From the NCBI GenBank assembly GCA_934876235.1, contig CAKXKM010000026.1, positions 1 through 22,592 of the forward strand: a stretch of DNA of 22,592 bases, given 5' to 3'. A model generated the notes under the pieces. It worked only from the letters and a program-made list of their open reading frames with translations. It made no database searches and was not told the DNA's origin. The DNA is from Collinsella sp. AF02-46-1 (GTDB lineage: Bacteria > Actinomycetota > Coriobacteriia > Coriobacteriales > Coriobacteriaceae). Numbering within the stretch: position 1 is the first letter of the stretch; each line of letters opens with the position of its first letter. A program made the position numbers and the translations under genes. Positions 1-7,922 of the stretch are shown here, piece by piece.

Positions 1-1083
1 CTCCTCGGCTGTTCCCTCGACGAGCAACTTAAAGTGTTTGAGGATCGAGACCAGGTGGATGACATCGTTGGAGCCTGGATGGCACTGCTCGAACGCTGTG
101 CAGACGACGCGGGAGAGTTGCGGGGCGAGCATGCCGTCGAGCCAACGGGGATCGCGCGGCGAAAAGCCGCCGAGCAGCCCAGCGCGCCGGTTGAGCATAT
201 CGAGCAACTCGTCTTTGGAGAGGTCGGGGAAAACGTCGAGCAGGATCGTATCGCCGTGCTGGATACGACGAGAGAGGTTGAAGACAGCGACGCCCGAGAT
301 ACCGAAGGTTCGAAACAGCACTTCACCGTCTTCGTGCCAGAGCTCATTATGATTGTGGGCGAGCGTCAAGCGGGCATGGACGCGCAGACCATCCAACGTC
401 TTGAGTGCCGCCCGATCGCCAACGACCGTTGCCGATACGGGGCAGAGGATGGGGCGCAGCGAAGTGAGGGGGAGGCGAAACGTATCGGCGATACCGGTGG
501 GGTTGCCGCCCGTAGCGATAATTACGGCATGTGCCTGCAGGGTCTCGTTCTTGCGAGGGACATCGGCGAGCGCTTTCCGAAGCGAGCGGAGCTCCGATTT
601 TCGGTCGTCGTGCTTTTTTGCCTTGAGTGTCCGCGCTGGACGGTCTATTTGGAGTGCCCAGCCTTCGGAAGCTTTGTGCGCCGTGGCAACGTTGGCTCCG
701 CAGATTAAGGTGATACCTAGGCGGTCGCAAACGTTGAGAAGCGCGTCGCGCACCGATTCGGCGCGAAGGGAGCGCGGGTACAGCCGGCCTTCCTCGGAGG
801 TTGTCATGATGCCCAGCGAGGAGAAGAAACCCATAAGCTCTTGTTCGGGCTGGGGGCCCATGACGGATTCGACGAATGCGGGGTGGTTATACCGCTGAGG
901 ATCAATCGATTCGTTGGAGAGGTTGCAACGGCCGTTACCGGTCGCAAGGAGCTTGAGGCCGCAGGCGACATCGCGCTCAACGATGCAGACGCTTTTGCCA
1001 GCGCGTGCGGCCGTAATGGCGGCGGCGAGGCCTGAAGCCCCGCCGCCGATTACCAAGACGTCATAGAGGGCGCTCGCGTTCAC
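1..1083 (-). CDS. HI0933/BaiN-family NAD(P)/FAD-dependent oxidoreductase, 3' end beyond the window
   Basis: An open frame of 361 codons runs off the window edge, so the C-terminus is missing. It starts at GTG 1083, directly after the stop of the upstream mrp gene (TAA then GTG, no gap), so the two are probably co-translated. The N-terminus carries a Rossmann FAD-binding motif (VLVIGGGASGLAAA, about residues 9-22), followed by an acidic end-of-beta2 residue (VERD) and the motif LLATGNGRCNLSN, typical of the HI0933/YhiN/BaiN flavoprotein family. A second nucleotide-contact motif (AVIIATGG) lies near residue 187. Members are FAD proteins of about 400 residues or more. Some gut members (BaiN) have been linked to bile acid reduction, but most have no known substrate, so no specific reaction is claimed. 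Family assignment is firm; function is open. Confidence 0.85.
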   Translation of the reverse strand, partial: MNASALYDVLVIGGGASGLAAAITAARAGKSVCIVERDVACGLKLLATGNGRCNLSNESIDPQRYNHPAFVESVMGPQPEQELMGFFSSLGIMTTSEEGRLYPRSLRAESVRDALLNVCDRLGITLICGANVATAHKASEGWALQIDRPARTLKAKKHDDRKSELRSLRKALADVPRKNETLQAHAVIIATGGNPTGIADTFRLPLTSLRPILCPVSATVVGDRAALKTLDGLRVHARLTLAHNHNELWHEDGEVLFRTFGISGVAVFNLSRRIQHGDTILLDVFPDLSKDELLDMLNRRAGLLGGFSPRDPRWLDGMLAPQLSRVVCTAFEQCHPGSNDVIHLVSILKHFKLLVEGTAEE

Positions 1084-1914
1084 TTAGGCCTCGTCGGTCT
1101 CGTGCGGGGTAATAGCCTCGACGGCAGAGACTGCCTTGGGCAACATGCCATCGGGCAGCGCGGTCTCGACCTCGCCCTTATCGCAGGCCTCGGCGAGTGC
1201 CGGATTAATGGGAAGCTGGCCCAAGATGTCGAGGTTATAGCGCTCTGCGACCTCGGGGAGCTTGCTCTTGCCAAAGACCTCGATCTTCTTGCCGCAGTCG
1301 GGGCACTCAATATAGCTCATGTTCTCGACAATGCCCAGAATGGGGACGTTCATCTTCTCGGCCATGTTGACCGCCTTGGCGACGATCATCGAGACCAGAT
1401 CCTGCGGGCTCGTGACGATGACGATGCCGTCGACCGGCAGCGACTGGAAGACGGTGAGCGCGACGTCGCCTGTTCCCGGAGGCATGTCGACCAGTAGGTA
1501 GTCGATGGGGCCCCACGAGGTCTCGCTCCAGAACTGCCTAATGGCGCCTGCGATGACCGGACCGCGCCAAAGGACGGGGTCGGTCTCGTTTTGGAGCAGC
1601 AGGTTGGAGCTCATGACCTTGACGCCGTGCTCGGAGATTTCGGGCAGCATAAGGTTGCCAAGGGCATGGACGTGGCGTCCACTCATACCGAACATCTTGG
1701 GGATAGAGGGACCGGTGATGTCGGCATCGAGGACGCCGACCTTGTGGCCGTGACGGGCAAGCTCGGTGGCGATGGCACCGGTGACAAATGACTTGCCGAC
1801 ACCGCCCTTGCCGGAAAGCACGGCGATGACGCGCTTGACCTCGGACAGCGTGTTCTCCTCAAATTGCGACGGCGACGTTTGTCCGCCGGCGGCCTGTGCG
1901 TGTTCGCAACCCAT
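1084..1914 (-). CDS. mrp: Mrp/NBP35-type P-loop ATPase, iron-sulfur cluster carrier
   Basis: A 276-residue cytoplasmic P-loop ATPase of the Mrp/ApbC/NBP35 family, which binds a [4Fe-4S] cluster as a dimer and delivers it to target proteins. Visible motifs are the deviant Walker A SGKGGVGKS (about residues 34-42), the segment VDMPPGTGD, and the cluster-binding pair CPDC in YIECPDCGKK near the C-terminal third. I chose ATG 1914 because AAAGGAG sits 6 bases upstream; an in-frame ATG at 1971 has no such site and would overlap the likely promoter. The 30-odd residues before the P-loop hold a single cysteine (MGCEHAQ), unlike the four-cysteine N-terminus of eukaryotic NBP35. Immediately downstream and abutting is a flavoprotein gene; whether that protein is a client is unknown. 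Confidence 0.9.
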   Translation of the reverse strand: MGCEHAQAAGGQTSPSQFEENTLSEVKRVIAVLSGKGGVGKSFVTGAIATELARHGHKVGVLDADITGPSIPKMFGMSGRHVHALGNLMLPEISEHGVKVMSSNLLLQNETDPVLWRGPVIAGAIRQFWSETSWGPIDYLLVDMPPGTGDVALTVFQSLPVDGIVIVTSPQDLVSMIVAKAVNMAEKMNVPILGIVENMSYIECPDCGKKIEVFGKSKLPEVAERYNLDILGQLPINPALAEACDKGEVETALPDGMLPKAVSAVEAITPHETDEA

Positions 1915-1969
1915 GTATGACTCCTTTGTATATGCTGGGGCCGGGGCCCCGCGATGTGACACGAGCGTC

Positions 1970-1999
1970 ATTGTACCCTCGTTTGCGAGCGGGAGTCAT
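1970..1999 (-). promoter_or_regulatory. candidate sigma-A-type promoter for mrp
   Basis: On the minus strand ATGACT (1999-1994) and TACAAT (1975-1970) are separated by 18 bases. The -10 is close to TATAAT. Transcription would begin near 1963 and leave a leader of about 50 bases, which holds a GC-only palindromic stretch around 1938-1950 before the ribosome binding site. Confidence 0.5.
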
Positions 2000-2007
2000 T
2001 TGCGATG

Positions 2008-2048
2008 CGTTTGGGCCGAGCGTGCTTGCAATACGATGGGCCCAAACG
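2008..2048 (-). terminator. inverted repeat between the LTA-synthase-like gene and mrp, possible terminator
   Basis: CGTTTGGGCC (2008-2017) and GGCCCAAACG (2039-2048) are perfect 10-bp arms with a 21-base spacer. The repeat lies 12 bases past the stop of the LTA-synthase-like gene. The long spacer and lack of a T tract on the minus strand make a classical intrinsic terminator uncertain; an operator is the alternative. Confidence 0.4.
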
Positions 2049-2059
2049 AATGGGCGGGC

Positions 2060-4213
2060 TTACTGAACTTTGCTGGCGAACTCGAGGTATTGCATGCGCT
2101 GCAGCTTGTCGATTGTCGAGGCGTAGGGGCTGTCTTTAGATTCCAAGTCGTAGCGCAGCCCGTCGGCACCGAGATAGCCGGCGACATTGATGGTGGGCAC
2201 ATCTGACCTTGTTGCAAGCAGGGCCTTTTGGTAATTGGTGAGCGGAGCGCCGATCTTATTAAGGGTAATGGCTGCAATCTCGTTTGCCCCGACGGTGTCG
2301 TAGACGTTGAGCTCGGTATTGCCGGCGATCTCATAGTTAGCCCAGACGAGATATGTCGACTGATAGATACGGAAAGCGTGGCTTGCCGTATCTTCCTGAG
2401 GGTACAGCTCGTCGTTGAGAGTCGTTGCGGCGCTCGGCTGATGGTCGCCAAAAAAGACAAGAACAACCGGTCTGCCGATATTGCGGAGCTCGTTGATAAA
2501 GTACTCGAGGTCCCGGTCGGATGCGTTGATGCAGGTGAGATAGGTGTTGAGCGCGTTGTTGGCGCCTTCGCTGGCTCCCTCGACCCAATAGTTTGTCAGC
2601 TCTTCGGCGGGAACGGTGCCATAGTCGTAGCCGCCGTGATTTTGCATCGTGACGTCTAAGATGAACTGCGGGGCTTCGTCGGTTCTGAGCAGGTCGAGTA
2701 TCTTGTCGTAGGTGGCGTAGTCGCATACGCCGGCATGGTAATAGGGCGCACCTTCGAAATCGCCGATTGAAAGAAAGTCTCCAAAGCCAAGCTGCTGATA
2801 GATTTTATCTCGATGGTAGTTGACGGGGTTTTGCGGGTGCATAGCGGTAGTGGTATACCCAAGCTCTTTAAGGTCCTTTGCCAGGCTGTTGACGCCATTC
2901 ATCTGATACAGCTGATAGGGGATTTTGCCTAATCCGACAAAGGCCGTTGTCGCTCCGGTCAAAAATTCGAATTCGGAGTTCGCCGTTCCGCCACCGGCGA
3001 CCGAAGCGAGCATGGTGCCGCGAACAAGTGTGTCGGGAAGCGAGTTGTAGAATGCGGGGCCGGTGTACCCGGCCGCCTGGAGCTGCTCAAAGCACGAAAG
3101 GTCGCTAAAACTCTCGTTCATGACGGCAACAATCGTCGGCTTGATTTCATTGAACTGGGCAACGGCCGCCGCGCGCTGTTCGCTCGAGCCATATGTGCTG
3201 TCGTAGACGGCGGCGAGCTCCTGCTCGATGCTCTGCGCCTCATCGGGCGTATAGTCTTCGGGCTTCTCAATGGGCAACTCGTTGACCATTTCGGTGAACG
3301 AAGTGATAAAACCCTGAGACACATACGTGGTGATGGGCTGCCAACGGTCAAATCCAAAATCCAGCGCCTGCTCCAAGTCGATGTTGGAAAAGCCTGAGAG
3401 CCCCACAACGGTCACTAGCAGAAAAGCACAGAGGTTAGCGGCGATAGCGGGGAAGACATGGGTGGGCGTACGGGGCTTTCGCGGTCGGATGAGCGAAAGA
3501 AGCCCCAGGGAAATCTCCAGCAGGGCGAGAGAGGTTACGATTCCGGCGGTAAAGGTAAACTCGTATCCCTCGCTCACTTCCATTGCGGTGCCAAGGGCCA
3601 AGATATCGCTTGGCAGGATGGCTTCGCCTTTAAACGTTATGACGAAGTGCTCGGCAATGCCAAGGATGCAGCAGACGACGGGCACGAGAGCCATGACGCC
3701 TCCATGACGCTGTCCCAGCAAATAAAGGGAGAGCAGAACCGTCGCGAGCAGCCCGACGGAAAACCCGAATGAGTTGGCGGGAATGCGATAGAACGTTTCG
3801 TTGCAGGCAATTTCGAGTGAAACGAACGAGAGCGCTGAAACAGCGGCGATGACAAGGATGTCACGGCAAATACAGGCGACCGTTCCCGTCGCAAGATCGG
3901 TTTGGTCGATAAGTCCCGAAACCAAGGGCTCGACAAGAAGTATGACGGCGGCAGCACCGAGCGCCGAATAAGAAAGGACCCATAGGGAGCTGCCCTCATT
4001 TACGAGCAATTGATTCGTAACCCATGCAGCTACCACGCCGAGTGGGATGAGGAGCGTCGCGCACCAAAAGACGCGGGCAATGGGTGGCTTTTCGTTGCGT
4101 TTGATTGAAAAATACACGCGCACGACGACGGCGGCCACGATAAGGACGGCGATGAATATGGGCAGATTGGCCATGTCGCTCGAAGTGATTTCAAGGGGGA
4201 TATCTTCGGTCAT
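2060..4213 (-). CDS. LTA synthase family membrane sulfatase-fold phosphoglycerol transferase-like protein
   Basis: A 717-residue integral membrane enzyme with about eight hydrophobic segments in the first 270 residues and an extracellular alkaline-phosphatase/sulfatase-fold domain from about residue 355. Family motifs are visible: ILPSDILA after the sixth segment, the metal ligand region VAVMNESFSD, the threonine nucleophile region GGGTANSEFEFLTG, a histidine in MQNHGGYDY, and the metal site FFGDHQPS. These match LtaS/MdoB-type enzymes that transfer glycerol-phosphate or related groups from lipids to envelope glycans. The number of membrane segments exceeds the five of staphylococcal LtaS, so the product polymer is not certain. 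ATG 4213 was chosen because AGAGGA lies 6 bases upstream; an upstream in-frame start at 4288 has no comparable site. It is transcribed divergently from uvrA. Confidence 0.85.
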   Translation of the reverse strand: MTEDIPLEITSSDMANLPIFIAVLIVAAVVVRVYFSIKRNEKPPIARVFWCATLLIPLGVVAAWVTNQLLVNEGSSLWVLSYSALGAAAVILLVEPLVSGLIDQTDLATGTVACICRDILVIAAVSALSFVSLEIACNETFYRIPANSFGFSVGLLATVLLSLYLLGQRHGGVMALVPVVCCILGIAEHFVITFKGEAILPSDILALGTAMEVSEGYEFTFTAGIVTSLALLEISLGLLSLIRPRKPRTPTHVFPAIAANLCAFLLVTVVGLSGFSNIDLEQALDFGFDRWQPITTYVSQGFITSFTEMVNELPIEKPEDYTPDEAQSIEQELAAVYDSTYGSSEQRAAAVAQFNEIKPTIVAVMNESFSDLSCFEQLQAAGYTGPAFYNSLPDTLVRGTMLASVAGGGTANSEFEFLTGATTAFVGLGKIPYQLYQMNGVNSLAKDLKELGYTTTAMHPQNPVNYHRDKIYQQLGFGDFLSIGDFEGAPYYHAGVCDYATYDKILDLLRTDEAPQFILDVTMQNHGGYDYGTVPAEELTNYWVEGASEGANNALNTYLTCINASDRDLEYFINELRNIGRPVVLVFFGDHQPSAATTLNDELYPQEDTASHAFRIYQSTYLVWANYEIAGNTELNVYDTVGANEIAAITLNKIGAPLTNYQKALLATRSDVPTINVAGYLGADGLRYDLESKDSPYASTIDKLQRMQYLEFASKVQ

Positions 4214-4331
4214 GGACGTTCCTCTGGTACAGCAAATTAAGTTCAGTATTAGATTACTGTAACCTTTCCACGGTATTTCGAGAAACAAAGCGCCCGATAC
4301 GCAAAGCTAAAGGTCTGCGAATCTTGTATTA

Positions 4332-4345
4332 CGAACATCTGTGCG
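4332..4345. promoter_or_regulatory. candidate SOS (LexA) box upstream of uvrA
   Basis: CGAACATCTGTGCG differs by one base in its core from the GAAC-N4-GTTC LexA operator of Gram-positive bacteria and actinobacteria. It lies about 62 bases before the uvrA start. TATGAT at 4373-4378 could serve as the -10 of the uvrA promoter, though no clear -35 was found. uvrA is a classic SOS gene, which supports the reading, but one half-site is imperfect. Confidence 0.5.
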
Positions 4346-4406
4346 CGTCGAGTGCGCTAAACTCATCGGCAGTATGATTCGATGCAATAGGAGGCAAGGA
4401 GCTTCC

Positions 4407-7286
4407 ATGTCTGATTCTTCTATCGTTATTCGCGGCGCTCGTGAGCATAACCTCCGTGATATCGATGTTTCCATTCCGCGTGACCAACTCGTGGTCATTA
4501 CCGGTCTTTCTGGCTCGGGCAAGAGTTCGCTGGCATTCGACACTATCTATGCCGAGGGCCAGCGTCGATACGTCGAGAGCCTTTCGAGTTATGCGCGCCA
4601 GTTCTTGGGCCAGATGGACAAACCCGACTTGGATTCAATCGACGGCCTTTCGCCGGCGGTGTCGATCGACCAAAAGACGACGTCTAAAAACCCTCGCTCG
4701 ACGGTTGGCACCGTAACCGAGATTTATGACTATCTGCGCCTGCTGTTCGCCCGTGTGGGCACCCCGCACTGTCCCGAATGCGGCCGTGTCATTGAGCGCC
4801 AAACCACCGACCAGGTCGCCGATAAGGTCCTGGCGGCGGGAGAGGGTCGTCGCGCGTTTGTGCTGGCACCGGTGGTGCGCGGGCGAAAAGGCGAGTACAC
4901 CAAACTGTTTGAGGATCTTCGCGCCGAGGGCTTTAGTCGCGTGCGTGTCGACGGTGAAGTGCGCTCGCTCGACGATCCGATCGATCTGGACAAGAAGTTC
5001 AAGCACGATATCGAGGTCGTGGTCGACCGCATCGTGATTCGCGAGAACTCTCTGGGCCGTATCGCCGAGTCTGTTGAGCAGGCGACCGCGCTGGCGCACG
5101 GCAATGTGAACGTATACTTGCTGCCCGACCGCGACGCTCCCGAGGGGACCGAAGGCGAGTTGCTGGAGTATTCGCTGGCGTTAGCGTGCCCGGAGCATGG
5201 GCACTCCATCGATGACCTGCAGCCGCGTGATTTCTCGTTCAACGCGCCCTATGGCGCGTGCCCAGAGTGCGATGGCCTGGGCTTTAAGAAGACGGTCGAT
5301 GCCGAGGCCCTAATCGAAGACCCCTCGAAGTCGATCGCCGACGGGGTCTTTGGCAGCCTGTTTGGCAACTCTAACTACTATCCGCAGATTTTCGCTGCGG
5401 TCTGCAAACACTTTAAGGTGAGCGTCGATACGCCGTGGGAGGATCTGCCTCCGCGGGTGCGTCGCGCGTTTTTAGACGGCATGGGCGACCAGAAGATTTC
5501 GGTTGACTATCAAAAGCTCGATGGGCGCCGCAGCCAGTGGGACACCAAGTTCTCGGGCGTGCGCAATATCCTGTACGAGCGCTATACCGAGACGACGAAT
5601 GAGAACACCAAGGCGCGCTTGGAGAAGTACATCCGCGAGGAGCCGTGCTCGAGCTGCCACGGCGCTCGTTTGCGCCCCGAGATGCTCGCTGTTACCGTAG
5701 GCGGTAAGTCCATTTACGAGGTCTGTTGCCTATCGTGCCGCGAGTCGCTCGAGTTTTTTGAGGGCTTGGAACTCACCGAGCGCCAACAGTTTATCGGCGG
5801 GCGCATCGTCAAGGAAATCCTGGAGCGCTTGCGTTTTCTGGTCGATGTCGGACTCGACTATCTGACCCTCGATCGGGCCTCGGCGACGCTTTCCGGAGGC
5901 GAGGCCCAGCGCATTCGCCTGGCAACGCAGATCGGCGCCGGCCTCATGGGTGTCCTGTACATTTTGGACGAGCCATCGATTGGCCTCCATCAGCGCGATA
6001 ACGAGCGCCTGATCAAGACGCTTGAGCGCCTACGCGATATCGGCAATACCGTCATCGTCGTCGAGCATGATGAGGATACGATTCGTGCTGCCGACTATGT
6101 GATCGACATGGGCCCCGGCGCGGGCGTGAACGGCGGACACGTGGTCGCCGCGGGAACGCCTGCCGATATCATGGCGTGCCCCGATTCGATGACGGGTGCC
6201 TACCTGACCGGCAAGCGAATGATTCGGGTTCCCGATGAACGCCGCAAGCCCGGTCGCGGCTGCCTTAAGATTACGGGCGCCCGCGCCAACAACCTCAAAA
6301 ACGTTACCGCCAAGATCGAGTTTGGTACGCTTACGGTCGTTACCGGCGTGTCGGGATCGGGTAAGAGCTCCCTGGTTACCGACACCATCGCACCTGCCCT
6401 TACGAATGCCATTCACCGTTCGACGCGCCCTGTGGGTCCGTATAAGAAAATCGAGGGCATCGAGTGTATCGATAAGGTTATCGATATCGACCAGTCGCCG
6501 ATTGGTCGCACGCCGCGTTCCAACCCTGCTACGTACATTGGCCTGTGGGATGATCTTCGCGCGCTGTTTGCGAGTACGCCGGAGTCGAAGGCGCGTGGCT
6601 ACTCGCCGGGACGTTTCTCCTTTAACGTGAGCGGCGGTCGCTGCGAAGCATGCAAGGGCGACGGACAAATTAAGATCGAGATGCACTTCCTTCCCGATAT
6701 CTATGTCCCCTGTGAGGTCTGCGGCGGCAAACGCTATAACCGCGAGACGCTTGAGGTCACCTACCGTGGTAAGACCATCTCGGACGTGCTCGACATGAGC
6801 GTCACCGAGGCACTGGCCTTCTTTGGGAATATCCCGCAGATTAAGCGCAAGCTCCAGACGCTGTACGATGTAGGCTTGGGCTACGTGAGCCTGGGCCAGC
6901 CCGCCACGACGCTCTCGGGCGGCGAGGCGCAGCGTGTGAAGCTCGCCAAGGAGCTTCATCGACGCCAGACGGGCAAGACGTTCTATATTTTGGATGAGCC
7001 GACGACCGGCCTTCATTTTGAGGACGTCCGCCAGCTGCTCGATGTGCTGCAGCGCTTGGTCGATGCGGGCAACACGGTGCTGGTGATTGAACACAACCTT
7101 GATGTCATCAAGGTTGCCGACCGCCTGATCGATATGGGCCCCGAGGGCGGTAACGGCGGCGGAACCGTCGTGGTTTCGGGCACACCGGAGCAGGTCGCGG
7201 ACTGTCCGCAAAGTTATACGGGCAAGTTTTTGGCGCCGTTGCTCAGGCGTGACCGGGAGCGTCAGGCTCAACTTGATGCTCAATAA
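4407..7286 (+). CDS. uvrA: excinuclease ABC subunit A
   Basis: A 959-residue DNA damage sensor of nucleotide excision repair; it loads UvrB at lesions. It has the two ABC ATPase modules of the family. Module one carries Walker A GLSGSGKSS at about 33-41 and signature LSGGEAQRIRLA. Module two carries Walker A GVSGSGKSS and signature LSGGEAQRVKLA, followed by YILDEPTTGLH. Zinc-finger cysteine pairs are present: CPECG near residue 124, CPEC near 285, CSSCHG near 415, and the C-terminal CEACKGDG/CEVCGGKR finger. The length fits the usual 940-960 residues. ATG 4407 is preceded by AGGAGGCAAGGAG; an upstream in-frame GTG at 4341 overlaps the putative SOS box and is rejected. uvrC lies 2.3 kb downstream; uvrB is not in the window. 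Confidence 0.97.
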   Translation: MSDSSIVIRGAREHNLRDIDVSIPRDQLVVITGLSGSGKSSLAFDTIYAEGQRRYVESLSSYARQFLGQMDKPDLDSIDGLSPAVSIDQKTTSKNPRSTVGTVTEIYDYLRLLFARVGTPHCPECGRVIERQTTDQVADKVLAAGEGRRAFVLAPVVRGRKGEYTKLFEDLRAEGFSRVRVDGEVRSLDDPIDLDKKFKHDIEVVVDRIVIRENSLGRIAESVEQATALAHGNVNVYLLPDRDAPEGTEGELLEYSLALACPEHGHSIDDLQPRDFSFNAPYGACPECDGLGFKKTVDAEALIEDPSKSIADGVFGSLFGNSNYYPQIFAAVCKHFKVSVDTPWEDLPPRVRRAFLDGMGDQKISVDYQKLDGRRSQWDTKFSGVRNILYERYTETTNENTKARLEKYIREEPCSSCHGARLRPEMLAVTVGGKSIYEVCCLSCRESLEFFEGLELTERQQFIGGRIVKEILERLRFLVDVGLDYLTLDRASATLSGGEAQRIRLATQIGAGLMGVLYILDEPSIGLHQRDNERLIKTLERLRDIGNTVIVVEHDEDTIRAADYVIDMGPGAGVNGGHVVAAGTPADIMACPDSMTGAYLTGKRMIRVPDERRKPGRGCLKITGARANNLKNVTAKIEFGTLTVVTGVSGSGKSSLVTDTIAPALTNAIHRSTRPVGPYKKIEGIECIDKVIDIDQSPIGRTPRSNPATYIGLWDDLRALFASTPESKARGYSPGRFSFNVSGGRCEACKGDGQIKIEMHFLPDIYVPCEVCGGKRYNRETLEVTYRGKTISDVLDMSVTEALAFFGNIPQIKRKLQTLYDVGLGYVSLGQPATTLSGGEAQRVKLAKELHRRQTGKTFYILDEPTTGLHFEDVRQLLDVLQRLVDAGNTVLVIEHNLDVIKVADRLIDMGPEGGNGGGTVVVSGTPEQVADCPQSYTGKFLAPLLRRDRERQAQLDAQ

Positions 7287-7306
7287 ATAGGCGATTCAGT
7301 TTATGG

Positions 7307-7337
7307 GCGCCATCGACTCCTTGTGATTCGATGGCGC
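7307..7337 (+). terminator. uvrA terminator hairpin
   Basis: GCGCCATCGA (7307-7316) and TCGATGGCGC (7328-7337) form a perfect 10-bp stem with an 11-base loop, 20 bases after the uvrA stop. Only a weak T-rich tail (TTGCTGTGT) follows. Confidence 0.65.
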
Positions 7338-7350
7338 TTGCTGTGTCGAA

Positions 7351-7381
7351 GTGACGTATGCAGCCGAATTGGACATATACT
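7351..7381 (+). promoter_or_regulatory. candidate promoter of the ybaK-murJ-uvrC operon
   Basis: TATACT at 7376-7381 is a good -10. GTGACG at 7351-7356 is a weak -35 at 19-base spacing. Position after the uvrA terminator and 38 bases before the ybaK start supports it. Confidence 0.4.
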
Positions 7382-7418
7382 TAATCCTTGCGTCCGAACG
7401 CGAGGGAAAGGATATGCC

Positions 7419-7919
7419 ATGGCAAAGGCTGTAAAGACGCCAAAAACCAATGCGATGCGCGAGCTGGAAAGCGCCGGCATTTCCTATGTTCTACATACGT
7501 ACGAAGACGATGGTGATGAGTCGGCGGGCCTGGGGGTCGCGATTTCGGAGCAGCTTGGCGAGGAGCCCGGACAAGGATTTAAGACCTTGGTCTGCGTGAC
7601 GCCGTCCAACGACCATGTCGTGTGCTGCATCCCTGTTGCCGACGAGCTCGATCTAAAGTCCGCCGCGCGTGCCGCGGGGGAGAAGTCCTTGGCCATGATG
7701 CATGTGAAGGATTTGCTTGCGGCGACTGGCTACGTTCGCGGCGGCTGCAGTCCGGTCGGTATGAAAAAACGCTACCGGACGCTCATTGATGAGACATGTG
7801 TCCTTTGGGATACCATTTTTATTTCGGGAGGCAAGCGTGGTTATCAGCTTGAGCTTGTACCCGATGATTTAATTGCATTTTGCGGGGCGACGGTCGCCCC
7901 GATTACGAGAGAGGACTGA
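7419..7919 (+). CDS. ybaK: YbaK/EbsC-family Cys-tRNA(Pro)/aminoacyl-tRNA deacylase
   Basis: A 166-residue cytoplasmic protein of the YbaK/EbsC family, which hydrolyses mischarged tRNA (chiefly Cys-tRNA-Pro) in trans. Visible family signatures are the N-terminal ISYVLHTYEDD strand, the conserved lysine in GFKTLV (about residue 53) required for deacylation, and the loop GYVRGGCSPVGMKKRY, followed by FISGGKRGYQLELVPDDL. ATG 7419 has GAAAGG 7-8 bases upstream; an in-frame upstream start at 7323 falls inside the uvrA terminator. It is the first gene of a compact run: murJ starts 3 bases after its stop. The substrate tRNA is inferred from the family only. Confidence 0.9.
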   Translation: MAKAVKTPKTNAMRELESAGISYVLHTYEDDGDESAGLGVAISEQLGEEPGQGFKTLVCVTPSNDHVVCCIPVADELDLKSAARAAGEKSLAMMHVKDLLAATGYVRGGCSPVGMKKRYRTLIDETCVLWDTIFISGGKRGYQLELVPDDLIAFCGATVAPITRED

Positions 7920-7922
7920 GCG

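Noticed and set aside
34..898. Plus-strand open frames at the left edge
   Set aside because: They lie antisense to the flavoprotein gene, whose FAD motif and continuous frame are convincing.
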